DNA of 64,000 nt from Kitasatospora cineracea (lineage in GTDB: Bacteria > Actinomycetota > Actinomycetes > Streptomycetales > Streptomycetaceae): NCBI RefSeq assembly GCF_003751605.1, contig NZ_RJVJ01000001.1, forward strand, positions 1,736,001 to 1,800,000. The letters run 5' to 3'. Positions 1-7,315 of this stretch are shown piece by piece. The stretch's first letter is position 1. Every line of letters begins with the position of its first letter. The translations under genes were made by a program, and so were the position numbers. Under the pieces are notes generated by a model, which was not told where the DNA came from, made no database searches, and saw only the letters and a list, made by a program, of their open reading frames with translations.

Positions 1-294
1 CACGACCCGCGCCCCCTGGGCTACGCGGTGGAGCACGCCGCCCGCCCCGGCACGACGCTGGTCGTGGACACCGGGCGGCCCGCCGTCTTCCCCCCGGAGG
101 AGGTGCCGGAGCAGCTCGTCCTGCCGGGCGAGGTCGCCGCGGGCGTCCGGGTCGCCCTGGCGGACGGCTGGACGCCCGGCGCCGACGGCTCGCCGTTCGT
201 GCTGTGCCTCTCCGCGCCCCGGCCGGCCGGCCCGGCACCGGCCCGGGGCCGGTACCGGGGAGCCGACCCGACGGACCGTCAGCCGCCGCCGTAG
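1..294 (+). CDS. C-terminal part of an unidentified protein (5' end outside window)
   Basis: The reading frame is open from the first base (His-Asp-Pro...) and stops at 292-294, so only the last 97 codons are visible. A GTG at 28 is in frame, but the frame continues upstream of it, so it need not be the start. The residues show alternating hydrophobic and acidic stretches followed by a Pro/Ala/Arg-rich tail; no motif was recognised. Its 3' end overlaps the 3' end of the convergent secreted-protein gene by 16 bp. Function unknown; codon usage is typical of the neighbourhood, which supports real coding. Confidence 0.55.
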   Translation, partial: HDPRPLGYAVEHAARPGTTLVVDTGRPAVFPPEEVPEQLVLPGEVAAGVRVALADGWTPGADGSPFVLCLSAPRPAGPAPARGRYRGADPTDRQPPP

Positions 295-1484
295 GTGGCC
301 TGGGTGACCGCGAAGACGTTCCGGTTGTTCGCGGGCTCCTGGAGGGACCACAGCAGGTCGGGCCCGGTGGCGTCCTCCCAGTAGGAGATGCTCTCGCCGC
401 CGCTGACCCAGGCGAAGGAGGAGGACCCGGCGGTCGGGGTCCAGTAGTAGAGCTTCTTCTGGCTCGAGGAGTTGAACCACCAGCGGCCGTTGTGCGAGGC
501 CACGCCGTTGAGGTTGTACCAGGGCAGTTGGAGCGCCTGGCTGGCGGTGGTGGTCGCGGCGAACGTGGTGGCCCCGGAGGCGAACGGGAAGCGGACCGCC
601 CGCGGCGCCCGGTTGGGGTAGGCGGTGCAGCCCGACTGGCAGGTGTACTCCGTCATCACGATCGACCTGCTGACCCGGTCCAGGGAGATCGACGACCACA
701 CCAGCTTGTCCGCGGCGGAGGTCTGCGCGGTGACGGTGCCGATCTGGGGCAGCACGTAGGCGTAGTTGTGCGCGTAGTAGACGGACCCGGACTGGCGGCC
801 GATCTGGTCGGCGGTGCCGCCGGTGTCGGTGTTGAGGATCTTGCGCATGTCGAAGACCCGCATGCCGCGCCCGGTGTCGGCGACGTACAGGTAGTCGCCG
901 TACCAGGAGACGCCGCCGGCGTGGACCGGGATGTCCTTGAAGCTCGGTGCGGCCGTGGTGCCGGTCGGCTCCACCAGGAGGATCTTGCGGTACTTGTTGG
1001 GGTAGGTGGCGTCCCAGTCGACCAGGGTGATCCGGCTGCGCTGCTGGGCGCCGTCGCAGCCGTCCTTGGTGTACCAGCTGACCAGCACCAGCTGGTGGCC
1101 GTCGTAGTTGCCGCTGTTCGCGGTGCCGATCGCGTCCCGGCTGGTGGTGATGCCCTGCGGGTAGCTCTGGCAGTCGCCGTCGTCACCGTCGTCGAACCGG
1201 AAGCCGCCGGACAGGCCGGCGACCGAGAAGGACGACGCCAGCCCCTGCCGGTCGTGGTTCGCGTTGTCCATCACGGTGTGCACGGCGCTGGTCCCGAGCG
1301 TCGAGACCAGCGCGGTGTTGAGCGCGTCGTACTGGTGGTAGTCCGCGCTGAGCGTGTAGTCGGACGTGTCGAGCGCGGTCGGCGCGGTGGCCGCGGCCGC
1401 CGGGGGAGCGGCGGTGAGCACGCCGGTGACCAGCAGTCCGGCGGCGAGCACCGCCCTTGCCACGGTTCTGACTTGACGGATCAT
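279..1484 (-). CDS. Secreted protein, probable beta-propeller-like fold
   Basis: About 401 aa. The N-terminus (MIRQVRTVARAVLAAGLLV) is a Sec-type signal: basic n-region, hydrophobic core, and an AAPPAAAA stretch suggesting cleavage near residue 30. The mature part is rich in Trp, Tyr, Ser, Thr and Gly with recurring phrases such as VSWYGDYLYVADTGRG and WYNLNGVASHNGRWWF, typical of propeller blades in extracellular actinomycete proteins. Two Cys pairs could form disulfides. ATG at 1484 is preferred over ATG at 1502 because GGAGAGG lies 9 nt ahead of it. No catalytic motif was recognised, so the substrate is unknown. It stands alone, convergent with the partial gene on its 3' side. Confidence 0.75.
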   Translation of the reverse strand: MIRQVRTVARAVLAAGLLVTGVLTAAPPAAAATAPTALDTSDYTLSADYHQYDALNTALVSTLGTSAVHTVMDNANHDRQGLASSFSVAGLSGGFRFDDGDDGDCQSYPQGITTSRDAIGTANSGNYDGHQLVLVSWYTKDGCDGAQQRSRITLVDWDATYPNKYRKILLVEPTGTTAAPSFKDIPVHAGGVSWYGDYLYVADTGRGMRVFDMRKILNTDTGGTADQIGRQSGSVYYAHNYAYVLPQIGTVTAQTSAADKLVWSSISLDRVSRSIVMTEYTCQSGCTAYPNRAPRAVRFPFASGATTFAATTTASQALQLPWYNLNGVASHNGRWWFNSSSQKKLYYWTPTAGSSSFAWVSGGESISYWEDATGPDLLWSLQEPANNRNVFAVTQATYGGG

Positions 1485-1570
1485 CAGGTCCTGCCTCTCC
1501 ATGTGAACGGATCACCTCTGGATCAACGGCGACTCACGCTAGGCGTGATCCGGACGTGTGCGCAACACCC

Positions 1571-1650
1571 CCGTCGCGCCCGCCCTCGCCCCGTCGCGCC
1601 TGCCCTCGTCCCGTCGCGCCCGCCCTCGTCCCGTCGCGCCCGCGCCCGTC
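1571..1650. repeat. Four tandem copies of a 20-bp unit
   Basis: Unit CCGTCGCGCCCGCCCTCGTC occurs at 1571, 1591, 1611 and 1631 with one to a few mismatches per copy. The array ends next to the stop codon of the LysR-type gene, in the gap between that gene and the secreted-protein gene. It is non-coding and probably a slippage-generated minisatellite; no regulatory role is evident. Confidence 0.85.
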
Positions 1651-1651
1651 C

Positions 1652-2551
1652 TCACCCCGCCTCCCGGCGGGAGCAGTGTTCGGCGACGGTGTCCGCGAAG
1701 GCCCGGGCCAGCGGCGAGAGGGCGTCCCAGCGGCGGACCGCCCAGCCCGCGGTGAGCGGCGGCAGCGCGGGGATCGGCACCAGTCGCAGGTCCGGGTGCC
1801 CCGGCCCGTTCCACTCGGGCAGCGCCGGGACGACCGCCCGGCCGAGCCCGAGCCCGGCCAGCAGGATCGCGGTGTCCCAGTCCGTGACGCTGGTGTCGAA
1901 GACCGGCCGGATCCCCGCCCCGGCGAGCCAGGTGCCGAGCTGGGTCCGCGCGGTCGAGTTCTCGGGCAGCCCGATCAGCCGGACGTCCTGCAGGTCCGCG
2001 GGCTCGACGGACTCCCGCCCGGCCAGCGGGTCCCCGGCCGCCACCGCCAGCGCCCAGGGCAGGTGCACGACCGGACGCTGCTCCACCTCCCCGCCCGCCG
2101 GCCGCAGCGTGATCCACGCCAGGTCCACCGCCCCGGCGGCGAGCGCGTCGAAGCAGCCCCGGCTGGACGTCTCGGTCTGGAACTCCAGGCTGGCCCGCGG
2201 GAACCGCCGCCGGAAGTCCACCACCGCCGCGGCCATGAAGTGCCGGACGGTCGTCGCCCCGGTGGTGACCCGCACCGACCCGCCCTCCGCCCGGGCGAGC
2301 TCCTCGATCCGCCGCACCGCCTGGTCGATCCGCCCCAGTCCCTCGGTCACCGCCCCCCACAGCACCCGCCCGGCCGGCGTCGGCACCACCCCGCGCGGCT
2401 GCCGCTCTAGCAGGCTCAGCCCCAGCTCCCGCTCCAGCCGCTTCACGTGCTGGCTCACCGCCGACTGCGTGCAGCCCAGCTCCCGGCCCGCCGCACTGAG
2501 CGACCCGGCCCGGCAGACCGCCCCGAACACCCGCAGATCATCAAGAGTCAC
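1652..2551 (-). CDS. LysR-family transcriptional regulator
   Basis: About 299 aa, the usual LTTR length. Residues 1-60 form the winged helix-turn-helix (LDDLRVFGAVCRAGSLSAAG, then CTQSAVSQHVKRLERELG), followed by a linker helix and a periplasmic-binding-like effector domain from about residue 85. The longest frame starts at TTG 2560. GTG at 2551 (V-T-L-D-D-L-R) is preferred because LTTR proteins normally begin right before the HTH. It is divergent from a PanE-like reductase gene across about 196 bp. LTTRs commonly regulate the divergent neighbour and themselves, so that reductase is the likely target; this is inferred from arrangement. The effector is unknown. Confidence 0.9.
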   Translation of the reverse strand: MTLDDLRVFGAVCRAGSLSAAGRELGCTQSAVSQHVKRLERELGLSLLERQPRGVVPTPAGRVLWGAVTEGLGRIDQAVRRIEELARAEGGSVRVTTGATTVRHFMAAAVVDFRRRFPRASLEFQTETSSRGCFDALAAGAVDLAWITLRPAGGEVEQRPVVHLPWALAVAAGDPLAGRESVEPADLQDVRLIGLPENSTARTQLGTWLAGAGIRPVFDTSVTDWDTAILLAGLGLGRAVVPALPEWNGPGHPDLRLVPIPALPPLTAGWAVRRWDALSPLARAFADTVAEHCSRREAG

Positions 2552-2747
2552 GACCCCCAAGCCTAAGCTCGGCCCACCCCCAGCAAACCCATGGATTGAC
2601 TTGGACCGCGCCAGGTTTGACCATCGTTCAGGGCCCAGGGCGGCAACCCGCCCGCGTCACCCCCGCGCTCCGGACGCGGCCCGACGCGGGCGGGTGTCGA
2701 CCCGCCACCACGCACCCGCCCCTCCCAGGAACACCCCAGGAGCACCC

Positions 2748-3641
2748 ATGAGCACCAGCAGGCAGACCGTGGCCGTCCTCGGCCCGGGCGGCGTCGGCGG
2801 CCTGATCGCCGCCCTGCTCGCCCGCGCCGGACACCGGGTCCGCTGCCTGGCCGGCGACCGCACCGCCGCCGCGCTGCGCGAACGCGGACTGCACGTCGAC
2901 AGCGTCCACCACGGCGAGTTCACCGTGCCGGTCGAGGCCGGCACCGTGCTGCGCGAACCGGTGGACACCCTCTTCGTCACGGTCAAGCAGACCGCGCTCC
3001 CCGAAGCCCTCGACCGCGTCCCGGCCGACGTCCTCGGCCCGGCCACCGTGATCCCGCTGCTCAACGGCCTCGACCACGTCGCCCTGCTGCGCGCCCGCTT
3101 CCCCGCGGCCCGGGTCCTCGCGGGCACCGTCAAGGTCGAGGCGACCCGCACCGCACCCGGCCGGATCGCCCACACCAGCCCCTTCGCCGACCTCGAACTC
3201 GCCGCCCCCGAAGCCGAGTTCGCTCCCCTCGCGGAACTCCTGCGCGAAGCCGGACTCGGTGTCCGGCTGCGCGACGACGAGAACGCGGTGCTCTGGGACA
3301 AGCTCTCCTTCCTCGCCCCGTTCGCCCTGCTGACCACCCGCCACCGCGCCGACACCGGCACCGTCCGCACCCGGCACCGCGCCGAACTGCTCACCGTCCT
3401 CGCCGAGACCGCCGCCGTGGCCCGCGCCGCCGGAGCCCCCGTCGAAGCCGAAACCCTGCTCGCCGTCTTCGACCGCTTCCCGCCCACCGCCAAGTCCTCG
3501 ATGCAACGCGACGCCGAAGCCGCCCGCCCCCTCGAACTCGACGCCATCGCCGGCGCCGTCCTGCGCACCGCACGGACCCACGGCATCCCCACCCCCGCCA
3601 CCGCCCGCCTGCTCGCCGCCATCCCGGCGGCCGCCCCCTGA
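2748..3641 (+). CDS. 2-dehydropantoate 2-reductase family protein (PanE/ApbA-like)
   Basis: 297 aa. The N-terminal Rossmann motif VLGPGGVGGLIAALLARAGH (GxGxxG) binds NADP(H). The central Lys of VTVKQT, NGLDH, and the C-terminal helical domain with NAVLWDKLSFLAP match ketopantoate reductases, which reduce 2-ketopantoate to pantoate in pantothenate/CoA synthesis. Paralogues act on other 2-keto acids, and no other pantothenate gene is nearby, so the physiological substrate is uncertain. Start ATG 2748 has CAGGAGC upstream. The gene is divergent from the LysR regulator, the likely controller. Confidence 0.85.
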   Translation: MSTSRQTVAVLGPGGVGGLIAALLARAGHRVRCLAGDRTAAALRERGLHVDSVHHGEFTVPVEAGTVLREPVDTLFVTVKQTALPEALDRVPADVLGPATVIPLLNGLDHVALLRARFPAARVLAGTVKVEATRTAPGRIAHTSPFADLELAAPEAEFAPLAELLREAGLGVRLRDDENAVLWDKLSFLAPFALLTTRHRADTGTVRTRHRAELLTVLAETAAVARAAGAPVEAETLLAVFDRFPPTAKSSMQRDAEAARPLELDAIAGAVLRTARTHGIPTPATARLLAAIPAAAP

Positions 3642-3716
3642 CCCGCCCCCTGGCCACCCCGGCCGGGCGGTGCGATCATCCACCGGACGTCCGCCAGCCG
3701 CCCGGGGGGAGCCCGA

Positions 3717-4181
3717 GTGCCCAGCACCGAACTGCACCACAGCTACGAGGTGGGGGCGCCGCCCGCCGACGTCCTCGCCCATCTCGCGGACCCCGCCCAC
3801 TACATCGGCCTCTCCCCGCTCCTCGTCGACGTGCGCGAGGTCCGGCCCGGGGGCGACGGGACGACCCGCTACGTGGCGGTCGAACGCTTCCGCTTCCTCG
3901 GCCTGTTCACCCACGACAACCGCATCGAGGTCACCCTCCGCGCCGACCCGTCCCGCCTTCCGGCCGAGGCGACCGTCAGCGGCGACGTGGCCAGCCCCGG
4001 CGGCGTCCGGATGTCCTACCGCTTCACCATCACCCCCGGCAGCGGCACCACCTCCCGCCTCTCCGACACCCTGCACCTGCACGCCCCGTTCGGCCTCCTC
4101 CGCTTCGCCGCCCGCCAGGCCGCCGCCGTCCAGCAGTCCCGCGCCCGCGTCCTCGCCGCCCGCCTGGCCCCCGCCCCCTGA
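3717..4181 (+). CDS. SRPBCC-fold (START/Bet v1-like) protein
   Basis: 154 aa. The N-terminal pattern HHSYEVGAPPADVLAHLADP, followed by YIGLSPLLVDVREV, and the closing long helix (FAARQAAAVQQSRARVLAAR) fit the helix-grip SRPBCC fold, which binds hydrophobic ligands in polyketide cyclases and lipid-transfer proteins. Start GTG 3717 follows a GGGGGGAG ribosome binding site. It is a single-gene unit downstream of the PanE-like gene with a 75-bp gap. The ligand cannot be inferred. The next locus on the opposite strand contains the remnant of another SRPBCC gene. Confidence 0.8.
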   Translation: MPSTELHHSYEVGAPPADVLAHLADPAHYIGLSPLLVDVREVRPGGDGTTRYVAVERFRFLGLFTHDNRIEVTLRADPSRLPAEATVSGDVASPGGVRMSYRFTITPGSGTTSRLSDTLHLHAPFGLLRFAARQAAAVQQSRARVLAARLAPAP

Positions 4182-4300
4182 GGGCCGATCGGGCACGCCT
4201 GCCAGGACAGTTCGGCGAGCGGGTGCCCGGCGAGCGGGCCGGCGGCGAAGACGAAGACCAGGCCGAAGAAGAGCTCCAGGGCGGAGACGCCGCGGCGCGT
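4179..4300 (-). pseudogene. Remnant of an LtrA-family membrane protein (N-terminal fragment)
   Basis: On the minus strand a short stretch reads RRGVSALELFFGLVFVFAAG, closely resembling the opening of low-temperature-requirement A proteins (consensus near R-V-[ST]-x-L-E-L-F-F-D-L-V-F-V-F-A), with Gly replacing the usual Asp. Homology ends within about 40 residues and runs into the convergent SRPBCC gene. No start codon or full-length protein is present. I read this as a truncated gene left by a deletion or repeat expansion. Identification rests on the short motif only. Confidence 0.45.
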
Positions 4301-4310
4301 CCCGGCGTCC

Positions 4311-4400
4311 CGGTCTCGGGCGGTCTCGGGCGGTCTCGGGCGGTCTCGGGCGGTCTCGGGCGGCCTCGGGCGGCCTCGGGCGGTCTCGGGCGGTCTCGGC
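4311..4400. repeat. Nine tandem copies of decamer CGGTCTCGGG
   Basis: Uninterrupted 10-bp units run from 4311 to about 4399; two copies carry CGGCCTCGGG. The array separates the LtrA-like remnant from the SRPBCC-like remnant on the minus strand, and read in any frame it yields only Arg/Pro-rich repeats. It is probably a replication-slippage product at a decaying locus. Confidence 0.9.
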
Positions 4401-4413
4401 GGTCGAGGGCCGC

Positions 4414-4643
4414 GCCCAGTGCGTCCAGCCCGTCGGCGCAGGTGCCGGTGAGAACAGGTCGACGGCCTCCTGCCCGGTGGCGCCGTCCGTCGGGCTGAAC
4501 CGTCCGGACCACTGCACCTCGGCGAGGTCCGCCCGGCCGGGGACGCGGGGCAGCCGGTCGGGCAGTGAGTCGAAGCCGCCGACGAGGCCCCGGACCCGCT
4601 CGGGGGTGGCGTGGACGGTGCGGCTGACGGAGGCGGAAGCCAC
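4414..4643 (-). pseudogene. Truncated SRPBCC/polyketide-cyclase-like gene
   Basis: From GTG 4643 the minus strand reads MASASVSRTVHATPERVRGL then VGGFDSLPDRLPRVPGRADL. This matches the N-terminus of a common actinomycete SRPBCC family (consensus ASVSR-x-x-x-A-P-A-x-x-V-W-x-L-V-G-G-F-D-S-L-P-D-W-L-P). After about 75 codons it enters the decamer repeat and loses all similarity, so only about half of a roughly 150-aa family is left. It lies upstream of the LtrA-like remnant in the same direction. The intact SRPBCC gene at 3717-4181 is a different family member. Confidence 0.55.
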
Positions 4644-4811
4644 GGGGGGTCCGCTCCTGGTGAAGGGAAGCGGGGGAGCCGCGGGTCAGGCGCCCTGCGG
4701 CAGCGGCGGTGTCCTCGGCGATCCGGCCGGGACGGGCCGCACCGAAAAGCCGCCCCGAACCGTGTGTACCTGTGCGAGGTCCTGAACCGAGTCACGACGG
4801 GAGTGGTTCCG

Positions 4812-5957
4812 ATGGCCGTGGGATACCTGACGACCGTGCTGCTGGCCACCGCGGTCACGGTGTTCTGCCTGGTGCCCGTCCGCGGGCCGAGCGCGCTCTT
4901 CTGGTTCAGCTACCGCCTCGGCCTGGTCTTCAACGAACTGCCCTTCCTCGTCCTCTACGCCCTCGCCGCCTCGACCGCGCTCGCCTTCGCCGAGGGTGAC
5001 ATCACGACCACCGCGGACCGGCTGGCCGTCGCCCTCGCCGCCGTCACCGCCACCGGCCTCGCCGTCGTCGCCCGCCGTGGCATCCGCACCGCCCCCGTGG
5101 TCCGCCGCGCCCTCGCCGAGGCACTCGGCCCCGACGCCGGCACCCCGCACCGGCCGCCCCTGACCCGCATCCTGCTCCACCCCTTCCTCCGCCGCCGCCG
5201 CGAGGTCGTCCGCGTCCCCGACCTCCGCTACGGCGACGCCGGCCCCCGCAACCTGCTGGACGTCTACCACCACCGCGCCCGCCCGCAGGGCGGCCCCGTC
5301 CTCATCCACTTCCACGGCGGCCACTACGACCAGGGCCGCAAGAACACCCAGTCCCTCCCCCTCCTGCACCGCTTCGCGGCGCGGGGCTGGGTCTGCATCA
5401 GCGCCAACTACCGCCTGCGCCCCGCCTTCTCCCACCCCCACCACCTGATCGACGCCAAGAAGGTCATCGCCTGGGCCCGCGCCCACGCCCCCGAGTACGG
5501 CGCCCACCCCGACGCCCCGGTCTTCGTCTCCGGCAGCTCCGCCGGCGGCCACCTCGCCGCCCTCGCCGCCCTCACCCCCAACGACCCCGCCTACCAGCCC
5601 GGCTTCGAATCCGCCGACACCGCCGTCACCGCCGCCGTCTGCCTCAACGGCTTCCTCGGCACCTACTTCGACGGCGACCCCGCCACCTCCCCCGTCAACC
5701 TCGCCCGCCCCGACGCCCCGCCCTTCCTCATCGCCCACGGCGACCTCGACGAACTCGTCGACCTGGAGAACCCCCGCGCCCTCGTCCACGCCCTCCGCAC
5801 CACCTCCACCTCCCCCGTCGTCTCCATCGAACTCCCCGGCGCCCACCACGCCTTCGACCTCTTCCACTCCTTCCGCTTCGAAGCCCTCATCGACGGCATC
5901 GAAGACTTCACCACCTGGACCACCACCCACCCCGCCCCGCCCACCCGTGAACCCTGA
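4812..5957 (+). CDS. Membrane-anchored alpha/beta-hydrolase (esterase/lipase-like)
   Basis: 381 aa. Two or three N-terminal hydrophobic segments (about residues 5-25, 30-60 and 70-90) precede a cytosolic or surface hydrolase domain. That domain carries the oxyanion-hole motif HFHGGHYD and nucleophile elbow GSSAGGHLA (Ser about residue 240), plus an Asp in AHGDLDELV and a late His in GAHHAFD, completing a Ser-Asp-His triad as in the hormone-sensitive-lipase/BD-FAE group. Start ATG 4812 is weakly supported by GGGAGTGG upstream; an upstream in-frame extension exists but is low-quality sequence. The substrate is probably an ester; identity unknown. Confidence 0.8.
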   Translation: MAVGYLTTVLLATAVTVFCLVPVRGPSALFWFSYRLGLVFNELPFLVLYALAASTALAFAEGDITTTADRLAVALAAVTATGLAVVARRGIRTAPVVRRALAEALGPDAGTPHRPPLTRILLHPFLRRRREVVRVPDLRYGDAGPRNLLDVYHHRARPQGGPVLIHFHGGHYDQGRKNTQSLPLLHRFAARGWVCISANYRLRPAFSHPHHLIDAKKVIAWARAHAPEYGAHPDAPVFVSGSSAGGHLAALAALTPNDPAYQPGFESADTAVTAAVCLNGFLGTYFDGDPATSPVNLARPDAPPFLIAHGDLDELVDLENPRALVHALRTTSTSPVVSIELPGAHHAFDLFHSFRFEALIDGIEDFTTWTTTHPAPPTREP

Positions 5958-6083
5958 ACCCTGACCCCGCAGCCCGCCGGACGGAGGTCCGGTACGGCGT
6001 TCCCGGTGGGGCCGTGTGACGCTTTTCGGCGCCGGAGCCAAGTAGAGGCGTAAGCAGTCACTCGTCCGTCCCAAGGAGCGTCC

Positions 6084-6662
6084 GTGCCCACGGAGCACCC
6101 AACCGTCCCACCCGCGCCGGATCCGGCCGGGTTCGCCGAGTTCTACCGGCAGAACTTCGCCGCGGTCCTCGGCTTCGTCACCCGGCGCACCGACAGCGTG
6201 CACCTGGCGGCCGACCTGACCGCCGACGTCTTCCTGACCGCGCTGGAACAGGCGGACGGCTACGACGCCCGGCGGGGGACGCCCGCCGCCTGGCTGTACG
6301 GCATCGCCCGGAACGTGCTGGCCGCCCACTTCCGCGGCAGTGCCCGGGAGCGGCACGCCGTCTCCCGGATCGCCGGCCACCGGATGCTCGACGAGCAGGA
6401 CGCCGCCGTGATCGAGGCCCGGATCGACGCGGACCGCGCCGCCCGGCAGCTGGCCGGGCGGCACGCGGCGCTGTCCGAACCGCTGCGCGCCGTGCTGGAC
6501 CTGGTGGCGCTCGACGGGCTGACCGTCCGCGAGGCCGCCCAGGCGCTGGGGATCGGCGCCGCCACCGCGCGGATGCGCCTGCACCGGGCCCGCAAGGCGC
6601 TGAAGGGCGTCGCCCCGCAGACCGGCCCGTCCCTGAACACCCTTCTGGAGGTCGCCTCGTGA
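6084..6662 (+). CDS. ECF-type RNA polymerase sigma factor
   Basis: 192 aa, standard ECF size. Region 2 is seen around FAEFYRQNFAAVLGFVTRRT to AAWLYGIARNVLAAHFR (DNA melting and -10 recognition), and region 4 around LDGLTVREAAQALGIGAATA followed by RMRLHRARKALK (HTH for -35 binding). Start GTG 6084 follows AAGGAG. Its stop overlaps the start of the next gene by 4 bp (GTGA), so the two are translationally coupled. The following membrane protein is therefore a candidate modulator. The regulon is unknown. Confidence 0.92.
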   Translation: MPTEHPTVPPAPDPAGFAEFYRQNFAAVLGFVTRRTDSVHLAADLTADVFLTALEQADGYDARRGTPAAWLYGIARNVLAAHFRGSARERHAVSRIAGHRMLDEQDAAVIEARIDADRAARQLAGRHAALSEPLRAVLDLVALDGLTVREAAQALGIGAATARMRLHRARKALKGVAPQTGPSLNTLLEVAS

Positions 6663-7294
6663 ACACCCCCCTGGACGTCCTGGACACCCCCGCGAACTTC
6701 CGGCAGCGCCTCGAGGACGAGCTGACCGCCCGCGCCGCCGCCCGCCCCGTGCTCGTGCCGCTGCCCGTCCGGCGGCGCCGCACCGGGCGGATCGCGGTCA
6801 CCTCGCTGGGCCTGGCCGCGGCCGTCGCCGCCGTCCTGCTGGGCGCCCAGGCCGGCAGCGGCCCCGCCACCCGCCAGGAGGCGGTCCCCCCGGCGGTGGG
6901 CGGCGGCGCCCTCGACGAGGTCGGCTACACCGTGACGGTCCGCCCCGACCACCTCGTCGCCGTGGAGATCATCGGCACCGAGCTCTCCGGGCTGCAGGAC
7001 GCGCTGCGCCGGGCGGGGCTGCCCGCCGTCGTCCTGTCCCCGTCGGCCTCCTGCTCCGCGAAGGTCACCCCGGTCGACACCGGCCACCTCGGCCGGGCGA
7101 TGTCCCTGGACCCGGAGAACGGCCGCGTCGCCCTGCTCGACCCCGGCGCGGTCCCGGCCGGCGACACCCTGCTGGTCGTCGACGAGGCCCCGCCGGGCGC
7201 GCTCCACAAGTCCGTCGGGAGCCTGGCCGTCATGCTGACCAACCCGGCCCCGGCCTGCTTCCCCGCCGCGCAGGTCGACGTCGGCGAGGGCTGA
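6659..7294 (+). CDS. Single-pass membrane protein coupled to the ECF sigma factor
   Basis: 211 aa. A cytoplasmic N-terminal segment of about 45 residues (NTPLDVLDTPANFRQRLEDE...) ending in a basic RRRRTGR patch precedes one transmembrane helix (about residues 47-66) and an extracytoplasmic domain with two Cys (in SASCSAKV and APACFPAA) that may form a disulfide. It is coupled to the sigma factor through a GTGA overlap. The topology suits an anti-sigma or regulatory partner, but no zinc-binding HxxxCxxC anti-sigma motif is visible, so an anti-sigma role is only positional inference. Confidence 0.7.
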   Translation: MNTPLDVLDTPANFRQRLEDELTARAAARPVLVPLPVRRRRTGRIAVTSLGLAAAVAAVLLGAQAGSGPATRQEAVPPAVGGGALDEVGYTVTVRPDHLVAVEIIGTELSGLQDALRRAGLPAVVLSPSASCSAKVTPVDTGHLGRAMSLDPENGRVALLDPGAVPAGDTLLVVDEAPPGALHKSVGSLAVMLTNPAPACFPAAQVDVGEG

Positions 7295-7315
7295 CCGCCC
7301 GCACCGCCGGGCCGG

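Noticed and set aside
204..2747. Very long plus-strand open frame ahead of the PanE-like gene
   Set aside because: It is antisense to the secreted-protein and LysR genes and has Arg/Pro/Gly-rich translation; only the part from 2748 is coding.
4311..4400. Regularly spaced repeats considered as a CRISPR array
   Set aside because: The units are contiguous 10-mers with no spacers and no cas genes nearby.
6659..7294. Zinc-binding anti-sigma factor
   Set aside because: The expected HxxxCxxC motif is missing; only gene coupling and topology support a regulatory role, so it was annotated as a membrane protein.
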